From Microcaldota archaeon (GTDB lineage Archaea; Micrarchaeota; Micrarchaeia; Micrarchaeales; Micrarchaeaceae): a DNA stretch of 17,995 nt. The DNA is taken from the NCBI GenBank assembly GCA_021828345.1, contig JAJZJI010000019.1, positions 1 through 17,995 of the forward strand, written 5' to 3'. Positions 1 to 8,004 of this stretch are shown in pieces; position 1 is the first letter of the stretch; every line of letters starts with the position of its first letter. The translations under genes and the position numbers were made by a program. A model generated the notes under the pieces. That model did not search any database and was not told the origin of the DNA. It worked only from the letters and a program-made list of their open reading frames with translations.

Positions 1-126
1 TAATATTGCAGTTGGTGCATTTTTGAATGTTGCTACGTTCGGGGCATCGATTGGTCTTTCATCAGCTTTTACACCGACACTTCGTGGTAGTGACCTATTG
101 GTTACATCAATAGATCAAAACAAAGG
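1..126. repeat. Terminal direct repeat, left copy (circular junction)
   Basis: Positions 1-126 are identical to 17865-17990. The right copy is followed by five bases (AGATC) that do not match 127-131 (CATAC). The repeat lies inside a reading frame that is continuous through either copy. This is what a circular molecule cut open by an assembler gives; the unit length would be 17,864 bp. A linear genome with short direct terminal repeats is possible but less likely, because the repeat interrupts a gene. Confidence 0.9.
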
Positions 127-1681
127 CATACCTGTTGAAGTTAAGACAGCAGAAGATCCGATGATCACAAATGGCGTAACCGGAAAAGGTACAATGATTG
201 ATACAATGACCAATCCTGATGGAAGCGCAATATCAAGATCTAAATTAACATTATATTATAATAGTCCTGCTCGTGATTTCTTATCTAAGATCACAAACGG
301 CAAATATGGTTCTTTAATACCTAAAGAAGAAATAGTGCAAGGTGTTCCTTCAAGAACAGTTTCATTTCAGAATGGCAACGGTGTAAGTTCAAGCGATGGG
401 TCTATAACAATATTTAAAAATTCAGGTGAATATACATTTGCTCAATCCCAAAATGCAAGATTAGTACCAGGCAATAATGATCCATTGCAAATAATTAAAC
501 CAAAAAGTGTAGGTAATGTATATTCTTTCTATACTTCAAAAGGCGATCTTGCTGATGTAACTTCAAGATTATATACATCAGAAAATGAAAATATAGAACT
601 TAGTGGAAGTAAAATACTTAAACTGACATTATCAGGATCAAAACCAACGGCCGAAGGCGAAATATATGTACAACATTTCGATGTTCCGGCCAAAGCTTCA
701 TCGGATATAACAGATTATAGTGTTGGAAGTGGTCGGGGAACCTTCCAATATGGAAATAAACAGCTTCCATTTACGGTGAAGACTATAAGCTTTGGTGCAA
801 AAGAGATCACAAGCCCGGATATTCCTACAGAAGATTCAAAAATATTAGCATTAACTGAAGGAAGCATGAATCAAATCAAAGGATTGTTGCCTTCATCTGC
901 TGGACCAAGTGGCGTATCATCAGATATAACATTAGAAGGGATACCAAAAGTATCAGCAGACAGAAGTACATCATTCAGTACATACAAACCATCAAGCACA
1001 AGTAGTATTAATTATCACTATTCAACATCCGGAACAACATCTGTTGGCGAACAACAAATACAAATGGAAAGGCAACCAACTCAATTTATAGATAATATTC
1101 AGAAATCTCCAATTAAAATTGAGCTATCAAGTCAAATAAACTCGCAGATGGGCATATCGATTACATCAGATAATACTACATACAAACCATCAAGCGTAAT
1201 AGACCCTATCAATTTATTTCAGGTTAAAAACGTATCTTATTTAGGTGAGACAACACCATCTGCACAGTCCTTTAAGTCACCAACACCAACTTCCTCAACG
1301 ACAAAATCAAAATATGCAGAAAGTAATCCATACCGAACATTATACTTCAGCAGTCAAGTAACATCCCAAAAACAACGAATGGTGTCTATCTTAGCTGAAC
1401 CTCAGATCCAGGAACAACAAAATAAAACAAAAACATTATATTCATCAAATCCAAACAGCTACGCCTTTGATTTTAATAATATACCTATGGGCTTCAGTGG
1501 TAATACTGGAGTTCCATCACGCATTAAGAATAGGAAACACACTATAAATCCAAAAAGAAAAACAATTAAATTCAAAACAGATTATGCCCCTGACATAACA
1601 TCATTATCACTTAATATTCATGGCAAGCAAAAGAACAAGCGATATTACAAGAGTGTTGGATTGTCGAGGCCTATTCTATGA
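1..1681 (+). CDS. Large Ser/Thr-rich virion-type protein, C-terminal part (residues ~670-1229)
   Basis: This is the 3' part of the gene that starts at 15856 and continues through the circular junction; the codon frame matches exactly (17866 corresponds to 2). The apparent start at 23 (TTG) is only where the window cuts the frame. The segment begins with a hydrophobic stretch (LTNIAVGAFLNVATFGAS and onward), then about 500 residues rich in Ser, Thr, Pro, Gln and Asn with little hydrophobic core. It ends in a basic tail (KNRKHTINPKRKT, KQKNKRYYK). The composition suits an extended surface or fibre protein whose basic end may touch nucleic acid or an acidic partner. The stop codon overlaps the next gene by ATGA (1678-1681), which suggests translational coupling. 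I recognise no named family. A virion role is inferred from size, composition and its place between the coat-like gene and the glycoprotein gene. Confidence 0.85.
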   Translation, partial: NIAVGAFLNVATFGASIGLSSAFTPTLRGSDLLVTSIDQNKGIPVEVKTAEDPMITNGVTGKGTMIDTMTNPDGSAISRSKLTLYYNSPARDFLSKITNGKYGSLIPKEEIVQGVPSRTVSFQNGNGVSSSDGSITIFKNSGEYTFAQSQNARLVPGNNDPLQIIKPKSVGNVYSFYTSKGDLADVTSRLYTSENENIELSGSKILKLTLSGSKPTAEGEIYVQHFDVPAKASSDITDYSVGSGRGTFQYGNKQLPFTVKTISFGAKEITSPDIPTEDSKILALTEGSMNQIKGLLPSSAGPSGVSSDITLEGIPKVSADRSTSFSTYKPSSTSSINYHYSTSGTTSVGEQQIQMERQPTQFIDNIQKSPIKIELSSQINSQMGISITSDNTTYKPSSVIDPINLFQVKNVSYLGETTPSAQSFKSPTPTSSTTKSKYAESNPYRTLYFSSQVTSQKQRMVSILAEPQIQEQQNKTKTLYSSNPNSYAFDFNNIPMGFSGNTGVPSRIKNRKHTINPKRKTIKFKTDYAPDITSLSLNIHGKQKNKRYYKSVGLSRPIL

Positions 1682-2154
1682 AATTGCAAGCTGATGTATT
1701 ATTCGGGATAGTAATAGTTTTAGCGCTTGCAATTTCAATGACAATAATATATTACGTATATACACAAATCAATAGCAATCTAAGTCCTTTATTATCTACA
1801 AACCAAAGCGCAGCTACTATCAATTCAATATCAACCAACACATCAACAGGATTGTCCGTCTTTCTCGTTGCTGTTGTGATTGTCTATTTTGCAATAAATA
1901 TCGCCGCAATAATAAGCGCATTCTTTGTTGATGCATATCCTGTTTTCTTTGTCATATCTATGTTTATGGTCGCAATAGAAGTCCTGCTCGCAGCAATAGG
2001 ACATAATGTATTCTTCTATATAGAACAGCAACTACCAACATTTGCAACACTAGTAACTACGGTTCCGTATCTGTTCTATCTGTTTGCGTACTTACCAGTA
2101 ATTACTTTAATTTTGGCATTTACTTTAGTAATAGTATTGTATTCGAAAAGGTGA
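1678..2154 (+). CDS. 158-aa membrane protein with coat-protein-like N-terminal half
   Basis: The N-terminus MKLQADV is close to MRLQAEV in the coat-like protein at 15309. As in that protein, it is followed by a membrane helix (about residues 8-28), a Ser/Thr/Asn-rich loop (about 31-58) and a second helix (about 59-84). Here two further hydrophobic segments follow (about 88-108 and 124-155), ending in SKR. The simplest reading is a minor membrane or coat component that shares ancestry or a processing signal with the main coat-like protein. The ATG overlaps the stop of the large upstream gene by ATGA. The stop codon lies within the GGTGAT ribosome site of the next gene, so the three genes look translationally linked. 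No family recognised; the function is inferred. Confidence 0.85.
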   Translation: MKLQADVLFGIVIVLALAISMTIIYYVYTQINSNLSPLLSTNQSAATINSISTNTSTGLSVFLVAVVIVYFAINIAAIISAFFVDAYPVFFVISMFMVAIEVLLAAIGHNVFFYIEQQLPTFATLVTTVPYLFYLFAYLPVITLILAFTLVIVLYSKR

Positions 2155-2158
2155 TATT

Positions 2159-5100
2159 ATGGATCGCATGAAACTTGTAGGGATTTCATTCATTCTGATA
2201 GCAATGCTTTCAGGTATAAGTGGTGCTTTCTCATATCCTTCAGGTATAAATGTTTATAGTAATTTAACACTTAATTCTACTTGGACTTCGAATAAAGGTT
2301 ATGTTCAGCAGCTTGTTAATATATCAGAAAGCACATTTAGTGGCTATATAAAATACAACACCAACTTTGCTAACTTTGAATATTTTTATACGAGTAACGG
2401 AACTGTTATACCTTCCTGGATAGAGAGCAATACCTCAGGAAAGCTGATCACCTGGCTAAAGATAAAGAATACAACAGCAGCAACAAATGGCATAGCGCTC
2501 GGATTCTTTAATACTTCAATTAATGCATTATCAAGCATAGGCACAAACGGAATAGGCGAAGCTCCTCAGCTTCCATCAACGTATGCTAAGTATGACGATG
2601 GAAGAAAGGTGTTTAATTTTTATGATAATTTCAATGGAACGACGTTAAATTCTACATTGTGGTCAGAATCTTTAAATGGTGGAGGTGTATCTATTAATGA
2701 TGGATTGAATTTAAGTCAGGTATCTGGAACTCAAAATTTTGCTTTCATATACTCAAAATCGACTGGATATCCATCAATACTAGAATCATTAGTAACTCAA
2801 TCATCGGAAGCAACTGTAAATACAGCATGGGCGATATGGTATGATTCTGAGTCAACACCAACATCACTAGGCCCAACAGGGTATGGTGCTGAGAATTTTC
2901 AAGATTTAGGCGGCACACCACAACTTCGAATAAGAATTAGTACTGCCTCGAGTGTGGGTTCCCCCTCAATTACTGGAATAATGGGACTTACATGGAATAC
3001 ATCTGACTTACAATATCTATATTTTAATTATACTAAAGAAGTAACATCAACTTATACAGCGCACACGTGGGCTTCCAACTATTCTATCGTTATAGCACAG
3101 GAAGAAGGTTATGGATGGGCTGAGTATAAATGGATACGAACACGAACATATCCTGCTATTAACTACATGCCATCAATTACGTTCGGTGCTACAAAATCAA
3201 CAGGCTCAACATCAACAGTATCGATATCAATCTCACCACATCCAAAAGTACTTGCTGGAAATCTTGTTACCGTAACAGCAACATGTAATCTCGGTGCAAC
3301 TTGTGAAGTTCAAAGTCCTTTAGGGACAACACTTGCGAGTGGTACAACAACAGCAACCTATTCAAGTTCAACACTTAATCTTGGTTGGCACAACTTCTAC
3401 GCCGTAAATGTTAATGGATCAATCCACACGAATGAAACAGTTGATAATGTATTATATTATGTACTGAATAATGCAACATTGAGTTCTACAATATACGAAA
3501 CAGAAAACGAACATTTTAATTATACATTTAATATATCTAAAGATGTTTTGTCTGCTAACTTAATAATTGATAATGGTACAACATATATAGCATCTAATGT
3601 TCTCTCAATGCAATCCGGACAAACAGCTTATAATTTCAGCACTCTATACAATGTAAAATTAACTCAGTTAAATGATAGTAAACATAATTATAATGCGACA
3701 CTTAATCTATCATTAACTAATAGTACTAATGTACTTGAAACTAAATTTAATAATAATACTCAGTATACACTATGGAATTACATACCTACACTTACATCTA
3801 AATATCTAAATATAACAACCAGATCATCACAGACTATATACGCCAACATTACACAGAAAAAAAGCATATCACTTGCAAGCGCAAATATTATTTTGAAATT
3901 AAATAGTAGTGTAGTTCCACTTCAAGTATTTGAAACTTATTATTATTATACTCTGATCAATCCATTCAAACCAAGCACGTACAAGATTACAAATCCAATC
4001 GGCACAAACAAAACAGATATTAATTCATCCCTAACTGTTAACCTTATCTATAACAATGTTAAAGTATTCAGAAATATATCTATATCACCATTATTTACCG
4101 ATTACAATCCATATCTATTGACATGCAACGCAACGCTGAGCAAAGCATTTATCTGGACTTATTACAACGCTTCTAATCTTCAGCCAATAACCGAAAATAT
4201 TTTGATGCAGGGCCACTATATAATAATTCCAACTAACACAACAATTCAAGGAATAAATGCAGGATTTACGACAACATCAACAGCAAATACTTATTCTACT
4301 TGTATATATCCAAAATGGGCAACATTTTATGTTAATGGTGCATTTAAATATGGTGGAACAAATTATAGTACAACAAACTTTTTACTTGTTAACCAAAGTG
4401 CAAGCGCAAGAACTACATCATTGAAATTATATCTGCAACAGATAACAAATGCATCAAGTTATGATATTGTAGTCGAGAACGGAACAAACAATTTCATCGC
4501 TGCTGATGTGCAGGAGTTCTATTATAACATTAATTCAAATGTAAGCGTTCCTGTAGACGAATTTCAAACCTCAACAGTTGGTGGATATGTAACAAATCTA
4601 CAATACAATGAGAGATATAGTTTCAGTGTCTATTCATTAAGCGGCAAGCTTCTTACGACAACTGGATTAATACAAGCAACGTGCGGATCCGGAACAACCT
4701 GCATCTATTATATTAATGTTGCTAACACTAGCAGTACTTCACCAACAGGTATAATCAATAATATTGAATATAGTTGTAATGTAAGCAATGATACCATAAC
4801 GAACGCAAGCACTGTAAGTTGCTCTGTTAAGAGTATACTAAATCAGAATATAACAGCTACCTTACAAGTTTCAAAGAACTTTGGTGTAAGCAGCTGTAAC
4901 AAAAACGTATCTGCTCCAAGTATGGTATTAACATGTACTGCTAATAATACCAATTCAACACAGTATCTTTGGGTTCTTACCTACAAAGGTATACCTAACA
5001 TTGTCTTAGATCAGGGCAGTTTGGGCAAATCAGCTACCCTATTTGGCCAAGATGGGTATCTTTTTACATTGATTATCATACTTGGATTGACATTATTAGG

Positions 5101-5254
5101 AGCGACTATAAGTCCGCAGATGGTTGTGATATTTGGCGCAATAGGTATGTTATTAAGTAGTTATATTGCATTAATTAATAATACATCTATAGGATTAGGG
5201 TTTTTGATTGCATTTGCAGCAATAATAGTGTATGTATTAAGACAGAGGTTTTAG
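2159..5254 (+). CDS. DUF2341-type surface glycoprotein, probable viral spike/adhesin
   Basis: A 1,031-aa secreted and membrane-anchored protein. It has a signal peptide (about residues 5-23, ending SGISGAFS). Residues about 49-120 match the DUF2341 pattern (Q-V-x-I, a WIES segment, then ITWLKI and a short GIALGFFN-type strand). Next comes a concanavalin/laminin-G-like region (about 150-347) opening with FYDNFNGTTLNSTLW and closing with KWIRTRTYPA then a MPSITFGA strand, typical of proteins carrying DUF2341. The rest is beta-rich, with paired cysteines (for example TCNLGATCEV, CGSGTTC, CNVSN and VSCSV) that look like disulfides. More than 40 N-x-S/T sequons are visible. Three hydrophobic helices end the chain (about 967-1028) before a short RQRF tail. 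Translation starts at the ATG five bases after GGTGAT (2150-2155). As the second large surface protein of the module, it is the best candidate for host attachment. A host-derived S-layer-like protein is the alternative. Confidence 0.88.
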   Translation: MDRMKLVGISFILIAMLSGISGAFSYPSGINVYSNLTLNSTWTSNKGYVQQLVNISESTFSGYIKYNTNFANFEYFYTSNGTVIPSWIESNTSGKLITWLKIKNTTAATNGIALGFFNTSINALSSIGTNGIGEAPQLPSTYAKYDDGRKVFNFYDNFNGTTLNSTLWSESLNGGGVSINDGLNLSQVSGTQNFAFIYSKSTGYPSILESLVTQSSEATVNTAWAIWYDSESTPTSLGPTGYGAENFQDLGGTPQLRIRISTASSVGSPSITGIMGLTWNTSDLQYLYFNYTKEVTSTYTAHTWASNYSIVIAQEEGYGWAEYKWIRTRTYPAINYMPSITFGATKSTGSTSTVSISISPHPKVLAGNLVTVTATCNLGATCEVQSPLGTTLASGTTTATYSSSTLNLGWHNFYAVNVNGSIHTNETVDNVLYYVLNNATLSSTIYETENEHFNYTFNISKDVLSANLIIDNGTTYIASNVLSMQSGQTAYNFSTLYNVKLTQLNDSKHNYNATLNLSLTNSTNVLETKFNNNTQYTLWNYIPTLTSKYLNITTRSSQTIYANITQKKSISLASANIILKLNSSVVPLQVFETYYYYTLINPFKPSTYKITNPIGTNKTDINSSLTVNLIYNNVKVFRNISISPLFTDYNPYLLTCNATLSKAFIWTYYNASNLQPITENILMQGHYIIIPTNTTIQGINAGFTTTSTANTYSTCIYPKWATFYVNGAFKYGGTNYSTTNFLLVNQSASARTTSLKLYLQQITNASSYDIVVENGTNNFIAADVQEFYYNINSNVSVPVDEFQTSTVGGYVTNLQYNERYSFSVYSLSGKLLTTTGLIQATCGSGTTCIYYINVANTSSTSPTGIINNIEYSCNVSNDTITNASTVSCSVKSILNQNITATLQVSKNFGVSSCNKNVSAPSMVLTCTANNTNSTQYLWVLTYKGIPNIVLDQGSLGKSATLFGQDGYLFTLIIILGLTLLGATISPQMVVIFGAIGMLLSSYIALINNTSIGLGFLIAFAAIIVYVLRQRF

Positions 5255-5256
5255 TT

Positions 5257-5685
5257 ATGCCACCAATACGAAGCATTGTAATATTGAGTTTTGTTGGAGT
5301 CTTAATGTTCTTTTTAATGGTGAATTTCATTGCCTCTACCTCAATAGCCAACAATGCTACAGTTAATCCACAGATTGCAAGTTATTATACGTCGCTCAAT
5401 CTCAATTCAAGCAGTGGTGTATCTGTTCTATCAGCAGAAGGAGTAACATTACAATCACAACTGCAGAACGGGAACATTCTCGCTAGTGCAGGAAGCGCGG
5501 TTACTATGGTGAGTTCATTTTTCTATCTGTTGCCTAATACGATTTATAGCTTTCTCACATTCATTGCACTGGGGCTTGCACAGATGGGCATACCAACAGC
5601 TTATGCAATGGCCGCAACATATGGTTTGATGTTGGTTGTGATGGCCTTAGGATTGATCAGTGCAATATTCATATTTGGTGTTTGA
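5257..5685 (+). CDS. 142-aa three-helix membrane protein
   Basis: It has an N-terminal helix (about 8-28), an external Ser/Asn-rich stretch (about 29-78) and two further helices (about 82-106 and 116-141). The start follows a GAGGT site that overlaps the end of the glycoprotein gene; only two bases separate the genes. The order of helix, polar loop and hydrophobic C-terminus resembles the other membrane proteins of this module. I do not recognise a family. Its place directly after the spike gene suggests a virion membrane or assembly partner; this is inference. Confidence 0.8.
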   Translation: MPPIRSIVILSFVGVLMFFLMVNFIASTSIANNATVNPQIASYYTSLNLNSSSGVSVLSAEGVTLQSQLQNGNILASAGSAVTMVSSFFYLLPNTIYSFLTFIALGLAQMGIPTAYAMAATYGLMLVVMALGLISAIFIFGV

Positions 5686-5686
5686 A

Positions 5687-6028
5687 ATGTACGAACTATT
5701 ATTACCATTAATTAATACAACCAACATAACGCTTCCAACTAATGTAAGTTCCATTCCTGGCCTGATGTCTTGGGCTAATACTGCAAGCAATTCGACTTAT
5801 GGTTGGGGGATTTTGCTTGCCACTTTCAGTATAATAACATTTGGTTTAACAGTAAAAGGATATGACGTACTAGATAGTATAACTGCTGCAGGGTTCGCTG
5901 GTATAATAATATCTTTAATTCTACAATTTATGAATATCATAAACAATACTGCTGTATTTGTGTTTGCTGTAGTTACAATAGTAGGGTTCTTATTGATACT
6001 TGCTAAGGGAGTGACAAGTGTATATTAG
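5687..6028 (+). CDS. 113-aa three-helix membrane protein
   Basis: The frame is open from 5660, but GGTG at 5677-5680 sits six bases before the ATG at 5687, so I use that start. It lies one base after the previous stop. The short N-terminal part has sequons (NTT, NIT, NVS). Three hydrophobic segments follow (about residues 37-56, 64-82 and 88-108), and it ends LAKGVTSVY. Cut-down polytopic proteins of this kind are common in archaeal viruses but carry no recognisable signature. Its 3' end overlaps the convergent gene at 6003 by 26 bases, so the two transcription blocks collide here without a visible spacer or terminator. Confidence 0.78.
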   Translation: MYELLLPLINTTNITLPTNVSSIPGLMSWANTASNSTYGWGILLATFSIITFGLTVKGYDVLDSITAAGFAGIIISLILQFMNIINNTAVFVFAVVTIVGFLLILAKGVTSVY

Positions 6029-6296
6029 ATATCATATAACAATCTTGACGATAATCATTATATAATGTTATTAATGACTTTGTTTCATTCTCAGATGGAT
6101 TGGTCATCAGGTCCATAGAGTAATTATTAGATACCACTAGTTCATATATAAGCGGCTTCCCGTTGAAAGTACAATTATAACCTTCTTTATATAGTGCGTT
6201 CGCCACATTGTTCGATGTATAGATAAAGAATAGAACATATACCATAAGTGCCAATAATGCCACAAGACAAAGCAATTCCCATAATCTAAGTTTCAT
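6003..6296 (-). CDS. 97-aa single-pass membrane protein, last gene of the minus-strand operon
   Basis: A strong GGGAGGT site five bases upstream selects the ATG at 6296 over the longer reading from 6338. It has a short basic N-terminus (MKLRLWEL), one hydrophobic helix (about residues 5-27) and a soluble domain with two cysteines (about 42 and 86) and two sequons (NYS, NET). The domain probably lies outside the cell. It overlaps the upstream regulator gene by 11 bases and the convergent plus-strand gene by 26. Unknown family; function not assignable. Confidence 0.72.
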   Translation of the reverse strand: MKLRLWELLCLVALLALMVYVLFFIYTSNNVANALYKEGYNCTFNGKPLIYELVVSNNYSMDLMTNPSENETKSLITLYNDYRQDCYMISNIHLSLP

Positions 6297-6471
6297 TAAA
6301 ATACCTCCCAAAAACATTGTTCTTTTTTCTTGTAACATTTTCTCTTATTATAGATTCAAGTAATTTCGTAAGTGGAACATTCCGCCCTGTCTGCAAGACG
6401 TAGTAACTACGCAGTATGATTAATTCTCTATATGCATCATCTGTTAACTTGACGCTTAAATATTTTTTCAT
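6286..6471 (-). CDS. Small ribbon-helix-helix DNA-binding protein (61 aa)
   Basis: The sequence starts MKKYLSVKLTDDAYREL. This is a short beta strand with alternating hydrophobics followed by a helix. A turn (TGRNVPL) and a second helix (TKLLESIIREN) follow, the ribbon-helix-helix (Arc/MetJ/CopG) pattern, then a basic tail. Such dimers bind operator palindromes and usually repress small operons. A TTG at 6480 would add three residues, but the ATG at 6471 is preferred. The gene overlaps its upstream neighbour by 35 bases and its downstream neighbour by 11, so its expression is tied to the operon. An antitoxin role is possible in principle, but there is no obvious toxin next to it. Confidence 0.7.
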   Translation of the reverse strand: MKKYLSVKLTDDAYRELIILRSYYVLQTGRNVPLTKLLESIIRENVTRKKNNVFGRYFNET

Positions 6472-6565
6472 ATATACCAATCAGGCCAATTAAATCAAGT
6501 ACAACTACTAATACGAACACAATTAGTACTGCAAAAAATATACTGAATAAAATCAAATTAGTCAT
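6437..6565 (-). CDS. 42-aa single-helix membrane peptide
   Basis: It has a GGTG site four bases before the ATG. The ATG itself overlaps the last codons of the 129-aa gene upstream (8 bases). The peptide is one long hydrophobic helix (about residues 4-29: LILFSIFFAVLIVFVLVVVL) followed by a short charged tail (YEKIFKRQVNR). It fills what would otherwise be the only 77-base gap in the operon, and its stop lies inside the following regulator gene. Function unknown; small virion or membrane-remodelling peptides of this type occur in archaeal viruses. Confidence 0.6.
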   Translation of the reverse strand: MTNLILFSIFFAVLIVFVLVVVLDLIGLIGIYEKIFKRQVNR

Positions 6566-6947
6566 GGGCACCACTCTTATAATAATCTGATATTATATCC
6601 TTTTGATTGTTCAACCTGGTTAACATGTCCTTTTCTATTTTAGTATATACATCGACCTGGCCTAACAATTTAAATCCTGCAATCTGTTTATGGCATAGAT
6701 CTAAGGCTTCATCAATTTTGACAAGGGCGTTGATATAATCGGGCTTTTCTTGTAATGTTCCATCACTTTTATATACACATTTATTTGCCTCCTTTGACAA
6801 TTCAGATATTTTCCATAATGGATGGATTGAATCGATAGCAGAATCGATCTGATCCTGGCCGACCTTGATGCCTAATTTTGTCATCATTGAGAATATTCTC
6901 ATCTTTTCTTTTATAGATATTTTCCTCGATATAGGTTCTTCCTTCAT
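6558..6947 (-). CDS. 129-aa soluble helical protein, unknown
   Basis: There is no signal or membrane segment. The sequence is mixed-charge and mostly helical, with a basic N-terminus (KEEPISRKISIKEKMR) and a heptad-like central part (YINALVKIDEALDLCHKQ). It starts by ATGA overlap with the membrane-protein gene before it, and its own end contains the start of the 42-aa peptide gene. I do not recognise it. A cytoplasmic partner of the neighbouring membrane proteins is a reasonable guess, no more. Confidence 0.8.
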   Translation of the reverse strand: MKEEPISRKISIKEKMRIFSMMTKLGIKVGQDQIDSAIDSIHPLWKISELSKEANKCVYKSDGTLQEKPDYINALVKIDEALDLCHKQIAGFKLLGQVDVYTKIEKDMLTRLNNQKDIISDYYKSGAHD

Positions 6948-7240
6948 AATCTCGCCCTCACACTAACTAACGCAAGTGGTTTAAATATGTCTATGACGAT
7001 CAATAAGATCTCAAATATGATAATTATTATTAATGTAAATCCAAGAGCAGTTGTGATTGAATTATTTACTGAATACTGAACTTGGTATGCTGCAAGTAAA
7101 TATACAAGTGCTGTTAGGATGAATAGACCTATCATTCTGTATAATATTCTTTTTATTTCCATTTTAGCAGTTACTGCGAGTAACAGAATTGCAACAGCAG
7201 CAAATATTATAACATTAAATGTCAATGTATAATCAAACAT
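6944..7240 (-). CDS. 98-aa three-helix membrane protein
   Basis: GGTGA five bases upstream points to the ATG at 7240; the GTG at 7249 is part of that ribosome site. Three hydrophobic helices are visible (about residues 9-26, 34-52 and 63-87), with KMEIKR between the first two and a basic end (VRARL). The start overlaps the stop of the 102-aa gene by 8 bases. The 3' end forms an ATGA junction with the 129-aa gene. No recognisable family. Confidence 0.78.
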   Translation of the reverse strand: MFDYTLTFNVIIFAAVAILLLAVTAKMEIKRILYRMIGLFILTALVYLLAAYQVQYSVNNSITTALGFTLIIIIIFEILLIVIDIFKPLALVSVRARL

Positions 7241-7541
7241 TCGTTTCACCTATTATAGTCTTTGTTATCCGTTCCTGGATTGTTTTGGTTTGGTTGCTGT
7301 TCTCGTCTGTTGATGTCTTTAGTTGTTGTACTATTGTTTTCTGTGGTGACTTTATCATAGTCGCTAAGAAATCCTTGTACTCGGTCATCGCTGCTTGGGT
7401 TTCCTCTTGAGAGCTTACATATAATATCCGATATGCTAACTGGTTCATTTCGTCCTTGATCAGTTCTATTTGGAACATTCTCGCTATTGCTTCTGTTATC
7501 TGAAATCTCTGTTCTATTATCACTTGTTTTTCCACTTTCAT
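7233..7541 (-). CDS. 102-aa coiled-coil-like protein overprinted on the nuclease gene
   Basis: It begins at the ATG preceded by AGGTGGT (7541), one of two adjacent ATGs. For 296 bases it runs in a different frame from the C-terminal part of the nuclease gene. The protein is amphipathic and helical with balanced charges (QRFQITEAIARMFQIEL, MTEYKDFLATMIKS), no membrane segment, and a Thr/Gln/Lys-rich second half. The other frame over the same DNA is hydrophilic and low in structure, as expected if this frame carries the constrained, folded product. The end overlaps the next gene's start by 8 bases, so it fits the operon pattern. Function unknown. If it is not real, the next gene would begin only a few bases from the nuclease stop, so operon spacing alone does not decide it; the ribosome site and composition do. 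Confidence 0.62.
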   Translation of the reverse strand: MKVEKQVIIEQRFQITEAIARMFQIELIKDEMNQLAYRILYVSSQEETQAAMTEYKDFLATMIKSPQKTIVQQLKTSTDENSNQTKTIQERITKTIIGETNV

Positions 7542-8004
7542 CATAACCACCTATAATATAATTAATACAATCTGATAGATTATTAGATGTGTATATCGCA
7601 TTTCTTGAGACCACATCATCAGGAATGATGGCCTTAGGAATACGGAATAATGTGCTAATATCAGTATAAACATTGTATTTACTTACTCGCATCTCCTTTC
7701 GACCAAAATATAGAACTAATATGTAGAAATACTTTAGATGTGGAAAGTTCAATGCCATAATATCCTTTGATGTTTGGACTTGATTGCGCTTCATCAGTAT
7801 TTTTTGGGCCATACCTGTCGTATTGATAGAGTGAGCTTCCTTGACTTCAAGCAAAATAGTATATCCTTTATTGGTTATTATAGTAAAATCACATATTCTT
7901 TCGTAACTTTCTGCTTTCATGTATCTGAATATTAACTTTTGGTCTTGATACTCATTTAGGATCTGCCTTATTTCAATTTCACTTGTAGTTGCTTTTGTCT
8001 TCAT
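7246..8004 (-). CDS. PD-(D/E)XK-fold nuclease (252 aa)
   Basis: The N-terminal 115 residues carry the endonuclease-like core. Asp39 sits in the strand RICDFTIIT, followed by a hairpin to LLEVKEA with Glu53-Val-Lys55, the D...ExK catalytic triad. Basic and Gln residues (KRNQVQ, 72-77) on the next helix fit the motif found in Holliday-junction resolvase and restriction-type members. Fuselloviruses encode a protein of this superfamily (D212 of SSV Ragged Hills), so the enzyme fits a virus of this kind; it could trim or resolve replicating or integrating DNA. The start is the ATG overlapping the recombinase stop (ATGA, 8001-8004); the TTG at 8013 is rejected. From residue about 155 the chain is Asn/Ser/Asp-rich and probably disordered. 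That region coincides with the overprinted gene. Confidence 0.75.
   Translation of the reverse strand: MKTKATTSEIEIRQILNEYQDQKLIFRYMKAESYERICDFTIITNKGYTILLEVKEAHSINTTGMAQKILMKRNQVQTSKDIMALNFPHLKYFYILVLYFGRKEMRVSKYNVYTDISTLFRIPKAIIPDDVVSRNAIYTSNNLSDCINYIIGGYDESGKTSDNRTEISDNRSNSENVPNRTDQGRNEPVSISDIICKLSRGNPSSDDRVQGFLSDYDKVTTENNSTTTKDINRREQQPNQNNPGTDNKDYNR

Noticed and set aside
23..1681. Separate 552-aa gene starting at 23
   Set aside because: The frame is open upstream through the circular junction to the ATG at 15856. The TTG at 23 is only the first possible start after the cut.
1843..2031. Cys-rich minus-strand frame of 62 aa
   Set aside because: Antisense of hydrophobic helices gives such composition. 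No promoter or ribosome site; inside a well-supported gene.
7219..7410. Plus-strand hydrophobic 63-aa frame
   Set aside because: Antisense to two overlapping genes of the operon. No ribosome site.
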